A stretch of DNA of 64,000 nucleotides from positions 3,100,001-3,164,000 of the forward strand of contig QYRS01000002.1 in the NCBI GenBank assembly GCA_006503535.1, in the 5' to 3' direction. Source of the stretch: Arthrinium phaeospermum (Eukaryota > Ascomycota > Sordariomycetes > Amphisphaeriales > Apiosporaceae). Shown here in pieces: positions 33,501 to 46,918 of the stretch. Numbering within the stretch: position 1 is the stretch's first letter; every line of letters begins with the position of its first letter. The notes below the pieces were generated by a model. That model made no database searches. It was not told the origin of the DNA and saw nothing but the letters and a program-made list of their open reading frames with translations. A program made the position numbers and the translations under genes.

Positions 33501-36500
33501 ACAGGAGTAGAATAACTCTTCTCCCCGACAAATTACCTAATGTCTGTGATAGTCGCTCGTAACCCCTGCTTGGCCAAGCACGGCATGCAGCGCGTGTTTG
33601 CCCGCATGATCGATCACAAGAGCACATTCTCGTCAGACAGAGTGCCCGTCTTGTGTCAAAATGGCAGAAAAGCCATGGGTATCGAATCAGAAGCTCAGCC
33701 ATGTTCCTGTCAAATCTCAGGTCATTGAAGCCCTGGTCGAGCCAAGGGTTCTACTACTGCGAACAAACAGATGAGAATGAAAGAGTAAAAAGAAAAGAGC
33801 CAAAACTAAACCAAACACCACCCAATCATGCGCACCGGAGGGCACACCCAAGGGAGATTCTTGGGAGATTCTTCGGCGTCGCAAGGCATCGAGGAGGAGG
33901 GGGGGAAACCAAACTGCAGACCTGGTTGCTGGCTAAGCGCTCTTGGCATTGTGTCTGGGTTCTAATTCTCCTGTGTGTGTGTGTTTATTATTATTATTTT
34001 CCTTCTTTCGCGATCGTGCGTAGTATGTGAATGGCCCAGCTTATTGGTGCCTTGAGTAAACTACTCAACCACCCTCAGGACACACCTCGGTCATGGGTCC
34101 GGGTTTCCGGCAGACAACGCGCGATGCATACTACTAGGTACCATCGAGCTTCGATAATGTTCTGATTCATGTTATCCCACGATAATGCTGAAAGCTATAT
34201 GTTTACGAGTCACGCGAAACAGCCCCAAAACACGCATCCTAGGTCAAGTGTGAAGCAACCTGGTCACCGCCTTGAGCGTCCAGGGAGCGAACAGTGTGAG
34301 ACGAATATGGGAAGCCGGCACTTTCCTTTCGTTCGCGCCTGCAATATTACTCGTCGGTAATTTGCTCTCGACGGATCTGCTTGAAGGGGGGAAAAATCTT
34401 CCGTTCATCAGGAGGTTCTAGGAGGTCTGCGTAGTAGTATGTATACATGCTGCAAGAAAGGAGTATACTACATAATCCCACGTATGTATTTTAGTCGCCC
34501 AATCCCAATGCAGGTGGAGATGGCATACTTGTCCTGCCATCTTGTTACTGGTTACCGCACCTGCCATGCATTATTATTTGGAGTCTTCTGTTCTGCTCAG
34601 GAAGGGTCGTGGGGCCCGTTTTCATCCCGTCTCAGACCCTCAGGCCATTAAAGAAGATGCTGACTGATCAGCCGCCGTGGGGTATTCGTACGGTATCCTC
34701 AGCATGGCGTGGCATGACATGGCCCATCTTTTGCACAAACCACCACCAGCCACCAGCAGCAGTCATGGATGGGATTGACAGTTGAAGTGCTGTACGACAT
34801 AACAAGTGGACCGCTGGGTGCTCCAGTCGGGTACAAAGATCTCAGTCAGTCCCTTGGGACCCCCTGCTCTGACCGATAATTCGCAAGGCGAAGCTGGACG
34901 GGCAGCAAGAGGGCAAGAGGCAGAGGCTCGCGGGAGACCCATCTTGTGTAACCTACGGCGCGGTAAGCGAACAGTACCCATTCTCCATTCCTTCGACGGG
35001 TGTTCTTCAAGATGGGTCTGTACACCCTCAGAAACACATTTTAGCCTTCAAGACCCTCGACGTAGCCACGAACGCGCTCCACATCCCACATGGCCCATCA
35101 GACTGCTGCAGGCGCCAAGGTCAGATATGCTACCAGGACCAGCAATCTGACCGCGATGTTTTGGCGTCTTCCCCTTCATCTCAAATGCATCGCAGCAATT
35201 CCCATTGGCGTTACGCAATGCGGTAATGACGGCGGCAGCGCTGATTTGATTACTATACTGCGCGCGCCGCTTGCCATAAGGCATTTCGGGCCCTCCACCA
35301 ACGGCTCAGGCTTGCCGATGGCAGGCAGCAGGCAATACTGCCGTAGTATTCCCGCTCAAGCCAAGGCTAACCTCATTTTGGGTAAACTACCACATACTGT
35401 GAGACAACTTAAGTGATGGAATAAAATGGATTCCTGTACTGTGCGCGTGTGCGTACTGGTCCTTCTGTAAGAGAATTGATGGAAGGAGGTGAGGTAGCTT
35501 GTAGCCGTGGTAGTAGCTTACAGTAGTGCCAGCAGCTAGTTTAGCAGATTAGGGGCCCTGCTGTAAGTACGTGTACTGTCTGTACAGGTAGGCCTTGAAG
35601 ACTGCTGTTACAGCTTATGTACATGTAGTATAGATGGTTTCTTCATCCTGTGCCGCCTGGCTAGATTTGCCAATTATCGCGTAATGGATGATATTCATTG
35701 AGCCAATGCCATGTTTGGCTCTTAATATGTCCGCAAATCCCGGCCGCCCGATTGAGGGTGTTAGATAAAGCGTGAGAGAACCATGACGGTACGCATCGCA
35801 TCCTCCAGTCCTGGGCACATTGAAGTGTGTTTGTTCAAGAAGTACAATCACTGCTGCTGCCAGATTACCGATGACGAGGATGCTGGATGACAATCGCGTA
35901 ACGTCATTTATCAGGCACAGTATTGGACATTATCCTACACTACCTACGGTATCCTATTGACCAAAGCACTAGGGCAGGTATGCACGGCTCGACGGGATAC
36001 TTGAGATACTTTATGCATGTACCGGCCAGCCGTGACGGACCATCATGGCCGTTTCCCTCTGCTGTCTTCTTGAAGTTAGACTCAGATCGCTAGCTCGGAC
36101 GAACTTTTCTTCTTTAGGCACCACGCCTCACGCCGAGCTTGCACCGAGCATGAACTAGCGGACTGTCTGCACCCAGAGAGCGCGACACTATTCCGCGGCT
36201 GCTCACTAACGACTTCGATACATGCCCAAAATCGCATGCCCTTGCGGCCAACATGGATTACAGACGTGTGAACATCTCTCATTGGTATGCAGTCGTTTGA
36301 GCGCGCGATGCTACAATGCAACGCACCCGGAGCAGGCAAGCCTCACCTACTAAAAGTACTCGCTTGACTGCCGCTTGCTGTTCTGGAAGCATCTCATGTC
36401 AGGTATGGTGACTCGCGCAAAGCACCTTCAACGCCCTCCCCCGGACCGTCAAAACTCTTGGACTTGCCACATCCGGTAACCAGATTTAACAGCTTACGGG

Positions 36501-36771
36501 AGTTGGGGCAGCTATGAAAGCCAATTGAGAATTATTAGTACGCCACAGTAGCTTGACAGTCTTCTCTTGACACAATCGCCAACAATACCTCTACCTACCA
36601 GTAGAGTAGGCAGGTAGGGGGTGGATGCGCCATCTATCTGTATCGGCTAAGGATACCGTGTGTGGGTGTGTCCTGCCCGTTACTGGCTGTCCCTGCTGCC
36701 ATCGTAGGCACCGCATGGAAGAAACAAAACTTCTAAGTGTCAGGTCTTGTCGCGCTAGCTCTCGGGCGTGG

Positions 36772-36787
36772 TTTTTTTTTTTTTTTT
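36772..36787. repeat. Poly(T) tract, 16 nt
   Basis: An uninterrupted T run within the gene-poor region, read directly. Confidence 0.95.
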
Positions 36788-37878
36788 CGGACCATATGCC
36801 GATAAGATGGTGCTTGTCGCGGGTTGCATTTCCTACGACTTGGGGCAGTTCCATGGAAGCGGGCGTAGAACCAGCCACCTCGCACTACTTCATACTACCA
36901 CACCTACCTCATGTTGTCGCGAAACGGTATCAATTTGTTTGGGATGGATGCTAAGAACAAACCTCTATCCTTGGAAGGAAAGACAAAATACGATGGCGGC
37001 ACTGCCGCAACAGGAAATCCGCTTGTTCCAGGGGGCTTCTGAAGATCATGGCCCACCTCTGAGTATGTGACCTTGGTCTGGTCTATCTGGCAGTCTGATT
37101 GGCTGGGTATGCACACAGAGGGCAAGACGCAACGGGCGCGCTGAGGGTTCTGAGCAAACCTCATCGCTCCGCTGGCTTGACTGCCAATGCGGTGTTGATG
37201 AAATCACCCGTTCAGGAAACGCCAATTCTTCCAATCTGCATCTGCATGCAACTATCCAACCTTATAGTGCCAAGCCTAGCCGCAAGTCAGGCCAGAAGGA
37301 TGTCCTGGACACGGCGAGTATCGTAACCACACAAATCAACGATTGTCATTTCACCACTACAGTATGCTGCGCGTGCCAATAGCGTGTATCCATCGTCAAG
37401 AGGAGAGAGAGAGAGCCAGATGGGCGCGAGACGGTCAACTCCTCACCCTTTACTCTGCATTGCGCTGCCCACCGCCTATACTCAACACTCCAGCCGCCCT
37501 TCCCACTTTCGGAGTTAGGAGAAAACCCTTTGCGAAACAGTTTTGGTCCCAAGAAACTGCTTGACGGGATCTTACTTGTCATCGCTGTTGCATCACGTCA
37601 AGTGCTGTTTGACAGCGCAACAACAGGGTGGTGAGGCGGTGAAGCCCGGCGCTGTAGTGCGCACGAGTCAGGCCGACTAGTTGATGGCATCCTTCCTCTA
37701 GGCGTGCAATCCTATGTGGCTGGAAGGCGAGTCGAACGACGATGGCCCGGGACATGCTCGGTGAGGTACCGGTACACCCCCTGTCGCCCAGCCGTCGCTG
37801 CACCAGCGCATACACAGACTACTGAGGACCCCTTTCGCAGTTGTGGGCTCCCGCAGGCGCGATTAGGAGAGAGTGCGT

Positions 37879-37923
37879 GTGCGGTGCGGTGCGGTGCGTT
37901 GTTGTTGTTGTTGTTGTTGTTGT
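37879..37923. repeat. GCGGT pentamer repeat followed by (GTT)8
   Basis: Three GCGGT units run into eight GTT units. This is a compound microsatellite in the gene-poor region. Confidence 0.9.
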
Positions 37924-38836
37924 AGGTGCCCAAATACCGTGTGTGTATCTTGAAAACTGTGAGGAAATAGCTGTCCCAGATCTGCTTGTAGCGGTAGCAG
38001 GACCTTGGACCCTACAGGCTTTTGGGACACATTCGGTCCGGCCCCTTTCGTCCACCGGGCTTATTGTGGGCTTGGAGGCGAACCATTCGAAAGAAAGGTG
38101 GATCTGTCGTCGGAAGTTTGCCGATGAAAGCGGCGCCAACCTCTTGCAGGTACTGTACTTGTTGGGGGGTACTGTAGTGCCGGCGTTTCCTTGCTTGCAC
38201 GTCCTTTTGATCTGTTTGGGCTGTTTTACTCAGCTCTCCATAATCAGCCAGCGGGGCGCTGTTCCGAATAGGGATGCCCTGTGCATGTAAGTAAAAAGAA
38301 GATCAGCTACATACTACTAGCCTGCCCCTGTGGTTGTATCCAAGTTTCTGCATAGAGCATTCTTCGGCATGCAGTATGCGCCAGGGCAGATGTTCCTTTT
38401 GGCCCGTTCATTTCCTTTGTTATTCTTTTGGTTTGTCCGTTCGGGCGGCCTTCCGAGTCGATGGTCATAATCCGCATTGTTAGGTAAGTAGATCGATGTT
38501 CGGGATACGTCGACGCACCCGGCACGCCGTGAGCAGCCCGGCGCGATGCCTCTCAATTCGTTGTGGTTGGTGTTTTTATGCGTGCTATGCAGCTTATGTA
38601 GGTCCTATTTGCGTCAAGTAAACTGTCCCATCCCATGCAACGAACGACACATTGCAGCGTGAAAATCCGTAATTCCGCGGCCCCTACTGTACTCCGTAAC
38701 GAACTTTGGCCAACGGTGACATGTGGAAAACTGCCATGGTCTTCCGACGGCCCTCGCGAAGTACCGCTACAATGAGTGTCTTTCCACCCATCGTCGAATC
38801 AGACCAAGCTGCGCTTAGAGCGCGTGCTCTGCTTTA

Positions 38837-38869
38837 AACTAGACACCATCGTGTCTGCCCTGTCTAGTT
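38837..38869. repeat. Inverted repeat / potential hairpin
   Basis: AACTAGACA (38837-38845) pairs with TGTCTAGTT (38861-38869) around a 15-nt spacer. The spacer holds a further GTGTC complementary to GACAC overlapping the first arm. This could be a cruciform or a small RNA hairpin. No function can be assigned. Confidence 0.5.
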
Positions 38870-40403
38870 ATTTATCTCTCCTCCTAGTGTTGCACTATTG
38901 GCTATTGGCATGAACAAGAACCTACCAAAAAAGAGACCAACATATCAGAACTTGTTTCACGCTATGCTTGGCCGAGTTCACGATGCTGGGTGGTCGGGCG
39001 CTGCTTCTCACTTGGGCGCTCGAGGGGGCATCGTGTCAGTAACCTACGTGAGCCAATGCGGCAAACACCGATCCGGAAGCAAGAATGAGGAGTATACTCG
39101 CAGATCGTCGACGTGTAACCAGTAGTGCCTACAGTATGAAGATAGATTTTTGCAAGTTTCTGCTCATCGTGACCATTGTCAAGCCAACCAACAACGACAT
39201 GATAGTACTAGCTGGTCGGTACACTGTATGAACCGCCTGGAACTCTGCAACTTGCCGGGTTTTCATGCCCGGGATGGTGTAGTCATCCGAAGCGCGAGTC
39301 AGTCTCACGCGCAACGTAGCAATATCGAGGATCAAGACCAGCGTAGGAATGCTAGTGCCGACAGAGAGGGAAAGAAAGAAAAATATCTCTGTCAAATCAC
39401 ATCACGATCTGCTTGGCAAACCTTGACGGCAGAAGCTCGTGGTTTGGCATTTCCATGACTCGGGAGCTACGAGTTCAGCCCGTCAGACCTGGCTGCCTGG
39501 GTATCCGGGCAGCAGCAGTAGAGGGTTAAAAAAAATAAAAATAAAAAGAAATCGTACCAGGGGGGACTATGCAGTCTTGTTTCGGTACGATCTATTTCCT
39601 CGGCTGGGCGTTTAGTACGTCAATACACGTCATCTGAAGGGGGTTTTCGGAGATGATGGAAACTGTTGCAGAGGAGGGGGGTAGCTGACATCCAAGTGTG
39701 TACAGTATGTGCGCGTAAGGATGAACGCCCAGGCTGTTTCGATACCGACGAGTCATTTGAGATCGGTCAGTATCTGGCTGTCTGCTGTAGTTGCGATGAT
39801 TTGGGCTGGGCATGGGCTGTCAGTCGAGGTGACAAAATTTTGGTATATTCGAGTCCTGGAGGTTGGTTCTTGATGCGCCCCCCAGGTCCCAGGCTGTTGA
39901 CAGTTGTGCGGCCTCGAATGGTCCGAGCCTCTTTTTGACTTTCGAGGCTCGACTCTTCGAGGGGTCGTGAGGGCCGTCTTCATTGGCAAAATATGCGGTT
40001 GTCGTTGGAACAAGCGCACAAACTTCGCCTTCATCAGGTTCTACAGTAGCTCTGCCGGCCAACATCCACAATTGCATCCGCAAGAAGAAAAGGATGCTTC
40101 TTCGGATGGAGAGAGAGGGCGGGAAGGGGGACTCCACCAAGGGGAAAGCCAGCCATGAATCCAACAAGATCTGGCTGATCTCCTCCCATCCCCATCTCCA
40201 GTGAAGTGACCCAGACCCCCATCAGGAAGATGCTTGATTCTGAGGGGTGTGGGTGTGGGTGAGGAGGCCTCAGACAGACCGGACAGCACAAGCGAAGGTT
40301 TGACTCCATTTACAGCCGCTGTGGGTTTGGCCTCATCCATCCCGCTTCCCCAGAATCGGCTTCGTTAAGGTCCACCTGGACCACTTGGGTAGATACATAG
40401 ATG

Positions 40404-40421
40404 TAGATAGATAGATAGATA
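40404..40421. repeat. (TAGA)n microsatellite
   Basis: A short GATA-type tetranucleotide repeat. It also supplies several potential GATA-factor core sites. Confidence 0.85.
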
Positions 40422-43117
40422 TCAAATGCCATTCCCATGGGAATTAAGAAACACGGCATCGCCATCCACCATATACAGTATCTCCCCCTTTCGTTCCCTT
40501 CCGTGCGCCGCTGCGAACCAGCCTGTTAGCAACGTCCTTCATGTTCGATGCAAACATCAAACGAAACCGCCAAATTCGGCATCATGATCTGGCCCAAATA
40601 TGGCACACAATATATGTCCCACCTTTACCAATTACGTGCCGTACGGCTGCCCGGGAAACTGCCTGATCCCCTGAACTCGTCAGAAAGTCACCAAGAATCG
40701 ATTTTTGGTCCCAAGTCCGTTCAAAAGATGCACATTGCTGGGGGCGTGTTGCATTCTATGTGCATCATCAACTCTTGAGTGCTAGAGAATACTGACTTGC
40801 CAGACTGGCACACAAACTACCGCAGGAGTCGACTGATTCACCCCATCGTCAGCCAGCCAGCCCACCAAAGTCCAAGTATGGCTGCATGTTATATGGAAAC
40901 ATTATGCTGGGCATGGTATGCGAACATGCGGCACGGCAACGCACCTTACTCAACCGATTATCGACGATGCTCTGTTAATACCGACGCAGCTGCTGACGGT
41001 CGATCGATTATTTCGCCAAACTGATCAACTTTGTACTCTGCCCAGCTGGTCTTTAGTGCCCTGGTCATCCGAGGAGGCGATGCGTCAACATGAACACGCT
41101 TAACTGCCGGCTGCTTCTCCTATCGAGTGTCGAATCCTCCACCCGTCCGATCGATTCCCACCCCCGGCACCATTCCTACCCATGCGCAGCAGCTGCGTTT
41201 CGGGTTACGATAAGATACAATCAGCGGATTGAACGAGGATACCAAACGAAAGTGACAACCCACGAGTCCTGAATGCAACTCTCGTTGTCGGAGAAGAAGA
41301 GCTGGGTTTGGATTATACCTAGATTGTCAGCTTCCGCCGTCGATCAGGCGTTACTTGGCCGGATATCAGATGCCACCATTATCCTTCCCCTTTGAGCACA
41401 ATGCTACAGGGAGAAGTTGGATCATCCTCTATATTACATACTGATGGCTAGTATACCTCGTTGCCATTTATACGGCAATCCTCTGGGACCCTGCAGTTGC
41501 TTGTTGGATCTACGAGTTTATGTTAGAGCCGTGTTGCTCTGGTGGCTGTTGTATAACACGGACTGTGTCTATCAGAGCCCCAACACCACTCCACGTATGT
41601 TATATGAACGATGACAACTGCCTCGGTATGCCACTGGGAGAAGACCATGCTCGTTGCGCTACTATGCCGCATTGTGCCAAAGATGTTGGGCGCCCGAACC
41701 TGTTTACTCCCCCGAAGTGTTTTGTGTTTCTCTATTAAGTTGCTTCTCGCCCCATCCTGCCGGCGTCGACGCATGATAGCGGAGGGCTTATTCCTACAGC
41801 GACTGGACTGGACATGTGATATCGAACAAGCTTGGCAGTATTCAAGTCGAATTACTCGGTCATGGTCCAGTGGTTTGGGGTCTACAGTAGCAAACGAACG
41901 TCACGACCCCATGCGTCACGGTTAGTTTGCATGCGTAGCAGTTCTCGGCCGATGCCAAGAGCGACACGAGTTTAGTGACACAATTCCAGTTGTATTTGAT
42001 GTCAAGCGGTTCGAAGGCTGCGGTAGCTTATCGTTGCTGTTCTCGAGCATCCCAAGGTCGCCGCATCATTGCTCAACTCAGCAGGTACTAGCCATCTGAA
42101 ACACCGTAACTCGGAAGTAGAATGTTGGCAATGACCATTAGGCCTATTCACTTGCCCATCCGCAATACCAGGTATTTAAGATGTGCTGATAAGGTATATC
42201 ATATCTCTGCGCATTGCTCAAACATCGGTGCTTTGTCGCGTTTGTCAAATATAGCTTCTGGACAGAAACTCTTCACGCAAAGCCTATGATCTCGAACTTC
42301 CGGATCTCGGTAGGGAGCAAAGGGAACAAGAGAGGCCAGCTATAAGGTCTCTGGCTTTGCCGGGTTATGATACACGTCACACACACACACACATCTAAAC
42401 TCTCGACCAGCTGCAGTCTGAACATCACGCCCCCAGGACGGGTTCTGAAAAGCCCCAAGCAGCTGGCGGCGACCTGTTCGACAGCAGAACTACTGGCTGC
42501 TGGAGAGTATATCAGCGACAGAGTAGTGTCATGTATGCTGGTGAATTGCTAGGTGAGTGAGTTACTGCAACAATGGCATTGGAGTAGAATGCTGCTCAAA
42601 GACAGTAAGCTGGGTAGGGCGATGGACTGTCGTTCAACGACAACTCATTAACAAGATGGCATGTCCCACCCAATATTATCTAACATTGGTTATACCAGCT
42701 GGGATATGCAGGTATGCGTAAGTGACGCTGTGCTTTGCTGCCATCCTACATTCACGTGAGGTTTGTAAACGATGTCGCCTGGATCCAGCGCACACTGGCA
42801 TGCTGGGATGCCACATAACATACCAAGACACGACAAATTACAATCCAGTGACCTGTTAGACAACAGAACAGAAACTACCAGTTTCTACATCGAGAAAATG
42901 TGTTTCACGAGCGCCAAAATTATATAATGGTGTTTTCCCTGCTGACCCCCACGTAGTGGACTATAAATGTGTGGCTGAGCTGGTGTGGCTGAAGTCAACG
43001 CCAGGCTCTGGGCAATTTTTTGGAGAGCAGACTGAAGCTGCATGAAGCTTTCACTACCGAAATACAGCAATACCATATCTTTGCGCTCGAGGCCCCAGGC
43101 GTCAAATCCATAACATA

Positions 43118-44054
43118 ATGGCTGCCTCTGCGCCAATTAGGTCGTCTATTGGGCGGGCGTTGCAGCCGGCCAGTAGATGCCCTGTGACAACTTCGTCATT
43201 GAACCTACCGTTACGGGTATCATGGTCCTCCCCACCAAACACTGCGTCGTTCTCAACGACATCGTCGCTTGGCGAGCGCCGGCCCACCCGTGACAACAAC
43301 CGCCTCCGCGGTCTCAGCAGCATTTACCGATCCGGAACGAAGGGGCGCATGGCTGTCGACGGCTTCGCAACGCCCAGACCGGCTGACTACAAGCCCAAGA
43401 TCACGACGGACCCGAACCACGGCCTCTGGGATTTCTTCTACGCCAGGGACAAGGCATTGCCCACCCCCGAGGAAGACTCGCAGCATGGCCGCGCCTGGAT
43501 TGTCGAGGAGCTGCGACACAAGAGCTGGGAAGACCTCCATCGACTCTGGTGGGTTTGTGTCAAGGAACGCAACCGGATCGCCACTGCGACGCGAGAGCGG
43601 CGGAGGATGAAGCTGGTGGTCGGAGAAGACGAGAGCAAAACACGTAACTACGAGGTAAGCGACGATCTGTCCCGAAGCTCCCCCTTCGCTTCACAACCCC
43701 CATCTCCGAGGTGCATGCACAGCAGGAAACGGGCGCTGACCTGAGCAATCCCTTCTACAGATCTGGAAGACGATGAAGGCTATCAAGCACACATTAACGG
43801 AGCGGTACTACGCATGGGAGGACGCGCGAGAACTCGCCGAGAAAGACCCCGAGATTGATCTGTCGGGCGAAGGCAACCCTTACACACCGCGTGACTATAT
43901 GGAGGAGGAGATGGAGCAGTTGGCCCTCGACCCCGAAACTGCTGCGCAGCAGCAGGGAGAAGAGAAGTTTATGGAGGAAAAGCCGGCAACTGAGTCTATT
44001 GACCCCTCGAGTCTCCCTAAGACGGAGCAACCGCAAAGCTCTCCGAGAGTGTAA
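43118..44054 (+). CDS. MRPL4: Mitochondrial large-subunit ribosomal protein uL29m (Mrpl4)
   Basis: Exons 43118..43654 and 43761..44054 join in phase 0 to give 276 residues. The first 55 residues are rich in Ser, Arg and Ala with few acids, as in a mitochondrial presequence. The MRP-L47/uL29 domain follows (about residues 100-200): [40 protein letters not shown] and [20 protein letters not shown]. The second exon continues with [18 protein letters not shown] and an acidic, Gln/Pro-rich tail. It is a component of the 54S mitoribosomal subunit near the tunnel exit. The length is close to fungal orthologues. Upstream lies the 14-kb gene-poor region; downstream, in tandem, is GDI1. Confidence 0.95.
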
Positions 44055-45028
44055 GAACTTAGGAGGATCAAATGAAGCAAAGAGGCGAGCTTCGGAAGCC
44101 TTGATCGCAGCAAATATCTCCCCTGTAAACAAAATAGAAAGGAGGAGGACCTTGTAAATACTACTTGTACCATCTAAGTACGCTACAAGCTGTACACCAC
44201 CACCAGACATGCATCATATACCACCGATTTATTGCTCCCACCTCTGCAAATGATTCGAGTGGAGCGGTGATGATCGTTAAATCTCCCGTCATCCTATTAT
44301 TACCTGTATATTAGGGTGCTGGGCTGGCTACCGAAGTAGGTAATTAGGCACGTAATTATAAAGCCTGGGAAGGGCCATGGTTCGGACTCTTAATAGCAGC
44401 TCACGTGGCGGGGAGGCCACCATGGTTTTCTCGGCTCGCCGAATATTGATGTACGCATCGAGCAGGTGTGACCACGTACGTCGTTGATGTAAGCTGCTGT
44501 TGGTAAATTGCGATTGCGAGGCCGGCAGAAACAGAGGAAACAGAGGAAACAGAGGTATGGTACTTTGATCAATGCCAACAGATGTGCATGATGGGACTTG
44601 CCATATTGGAACGAGTTGGAACAAAGTCCAGACGCGGCAGGCTTCAGTCGACCCCACTTGCTATTGGCTGGACAAGCTGTCACTCTCGAGATTGAATGAT
44701 TCTATGTCGAGTTGGAGTTTGGGGGGGAGACTAGCGAAAGCAAATGGGCCGTGGATGTGAACGTGGACCCAGCAGAGACCTAAATACGGGCGGGACACTC
44801 TCCTCTTTACCCCCTACCAGTGACCAGTGCACCCCCCTACCGGCCTACATATGTACCTATCACTTCACCGCCGATAGTTCATTCCCCTCTCCGGTCGAAC
44901 AAGTCGATAGGTCCCTATTCTCAACTCTTGCTCTCCAGACATAACTTTTTTTTTCTTCTTTCTCTCTTCCGACATAGCACTTCCTCACTTTGAGCATCTA
45001 GTGTTTCATTCTCCAATTACTGCCCATC
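44055..45028. other. Intergenic: uL29m 3' flank and GDI1 promoter
   Basis: This contains three tandem copies of AAACAGAGG (44529-44555) and a pyrimidine-rich stretch at 44944-44970, just upstream of the GDI1 start, typical of highly expressed fungal promoters. No ORF of note. Confidence 0.6.
44529..44555. repeat. Tandem AAACAGAGG x3
   Basis: Three perfect 9-bp copies, read directly. Confidence 0.95.
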
Positions 45029-46918
45029 ATGGAAGAGATTGCTCCCTCTTATGACGTGATAGTCCTCGGCACAGGTAAGCAACTCCCCCCCGCATCCCCT
45101 TCACGTTAGGTGTACACTTGTTTTGGTGGGGTTTGGCAGACGGACGGAGAGCTCTTGACAGAGTGCACCGTTTGCGCAATCCAGCAACACTCGCCCGCCG
45201 AGACTCGCGATGATGATGAACAAGAAGGCGACGAGTGCTGACGAATTCTATTACAACAACAGGCCTGACCGAGTGTGTCCTTTCTGGGTATGTTGCCAGC
45301 TCCTACACTTACATGCCCTTCGATGCACCGCGCCGATTGAGGACAGAACAGGGGTAGCTAACCGCTCATCTCGACTACAGTGTACTCAGTGTCAAGGGCA
45401 AGAAGGTGCTGCACATCGACCGCAACGACCACTACGGAGGGTAAGTCACATACACCCATCTCCTGATTCCGCTTGATTCCGTCCCGCCACGGGTCCGCTG
45501 ACGTCTTTTGCTTCCTTCGCCACAGTGAGGCCGCATCCGTCAACCTCGAGACGCTATTCAAGAAGTACGGCAACTACCAGGAGGGCACCAAGCCATGGGA
45601 GGCCTACGGACGACCGGCCGACTGGAACATTGACCTGGTCCCCAAGCTGCTCATGTCCTCGGGCGAGCTGACCAACATTCTCGTGTCCACCGATGTCACC
45701 CGCTACCTCGAGTTCAAGCAGGTCGCTGGCAGCTACGTGCAACAGGGCACTGGCTCCAAGGCCACCGTCGCCAAGGTCCCCTCAGATGCCACCGAGGCTC
45801 TGAAGTCTCCCCTCATGGGCATTTTCGAGAAGCGCCGCATGAAGAGCTTCATCGAGTGGGTTGGCACCTTTGACGTCAAGGATACCGGTTCGCACAAGGG
45901 TATGTGGTCCCATATTGCTCGCAGTGCTCACAGCACGACTAACCAACGAACCAGGTCTGGACATGGCCAACTGCACCATGAAGGAGGTCTACGAGAAGTT
46001 CGGCCTCGAGCCCGGCACCCGTGACTTCATCGGCCACGCCATGGCTCTTTACCTCGACGACGGCTACATCGATGCCCCCGGCAAGGCCCCCGAGACCATC
46101 GACCGTATCCGCCTCTACGGTAACTCGGTCGCCCGCTACGGAAAGTCCCCTTACATCTACCCTCTCTACGGACTCGGAGAGCTGCCCCAGGGCTTCGCCC
46201 GTCTGTCTGCCATCTACGGCGGTACCTACATGCTGAACGCCAACATCGACGAGATCAAGTACGAGGGTGGCAAGTTCTCTGGTATCAAGGCCACCATGAC
46301 TGGCGTCGAGCCCGAGATGAAGTTCGAGACCAAGGCCCCCATGATCCTGGCGGACCCGAGCTACTTCCCCGACAAGGCCAAGGTGGTTGGCCACGTCCTG
46401 AGGGCCATCTGCGTCCTGAAGCACCCCTTGGCTGGCACCAACGACGCCGACTCCTGCCAGCTGATCATCCCCCAGTCCCAAGTCGGACGCAAGAACGACA
46501 TCTACATTGCATGTGTGTCGTCTGCGCACAACGTATGCCCCAAGGGCTACTACGTTGCCATCGTCTCAACAATCGCTGAGACTTCGGCCAACCACCACCT
46601 CGAGCTCCAGCCCGGTATCGATCGCTTGGGCAAGGTCGAGGAGCAGTTCATGGTAAGTAGTGTTAACCACACTTCCACATCTCTCTCGCCGAGGAGGCCG
46701 CAGATCGAGCTAACATTGTATACTAGGGCCCGCCGATCCCCATCTACGAGCCTCTCGAGGATGGCTCCAAGGACAACGTCTTCATCTCCAAGAGCTACGA
46801 CGCGACGTCGCACTTCGAGACTACTACTGATGATGTGCAGGATATCTACCGTCGCTGCACTGGCGAGGAGCTCAAGGTTGAGGGCCTGCGCGAGGGTGTT
46901 CAGATGAACGAGGAATAG
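45029..46918 (+). CDS. GDI1: Rab GDP-dissociation inhibitor
   Basis: Six exons (45029..45074, 45263..45287, 45381..45440, 45526..45899, 45955..46652, 46727..46918) encode 464 residues, the usual GDI length. GDI extracts prenylated GDP-Rab proteins from membranes and recycles them through the cytosol. The N-terminal dinucleotide-like fold reads YDVIVLGTGLTECVLSGVLS. It is followed by KKVLHIDRNDHYGGEAASVN and, in domain I, GRPADWNIDLVPKLLMSSGE, the Rab-binding platform. Other conserved blocks are MKSFIEWVGTFD, TMKEVYEKFGLEPGTRDFIG, IYPLYGLGELPQGFARLSAI and GGTYMLNANIDEI. No C-terminal Rab-escort-type extension is present. The first three coding exons are tiny (46, 25 and 60 nt), with the Gly-rich loop split over introns. 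Confidence 0.98.

Larger units (their letters stand above)
30572..43117. other. Gene-poor region of 12.5 kb
   Basis: Between the regulator's leader and the uL29m gene I find no ORF with convincing amino-acid composition, no motif, and no exon chain with consistent splice sites. Open frames stay below about 150 codons on both strands. There are no long tandem repeats, LTR-like ends or transposase/RT motifs that I can see. The region carries simple repeats: (GT)n(GA)n at 31512-31532, (TG)n(ATT)n at 33972-33999, T16 at 36772-36787, GCGGT and (GTT)n at 37879-37923, (GATA)n at 40404-40421, and (CA)n at 42378-42393. It may hold distal regulatory DNA or noncoding transcripts. Confidence 0.55.

Noticed and set aside
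32698..33562. ORFs of 115-132 codons in the gene-poor region
   Set aside because: Composition is random-like, frames do not connect by plausible introns, and no motif is present.
37879..37923. Repeat cluster considered as CRISPR-like or minisatellite
   Set aside because: It is a plain compound microsatellite without spacers, in a eukaryotic genome.
41985..42030. GGTTCGAAGGC resembling a tRNA B box
   Set aside because: No matching A box, acceptor stem or anticodon arm could be built around it.
30572..43117. Possible degraded transposon in the gene-poor region
   Set aside because: No terminal repeats, target duplications, RT/integrase/transposase motifs or obvious RIP-type AT-rich blocks were seen. 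Only simple repeats are present.
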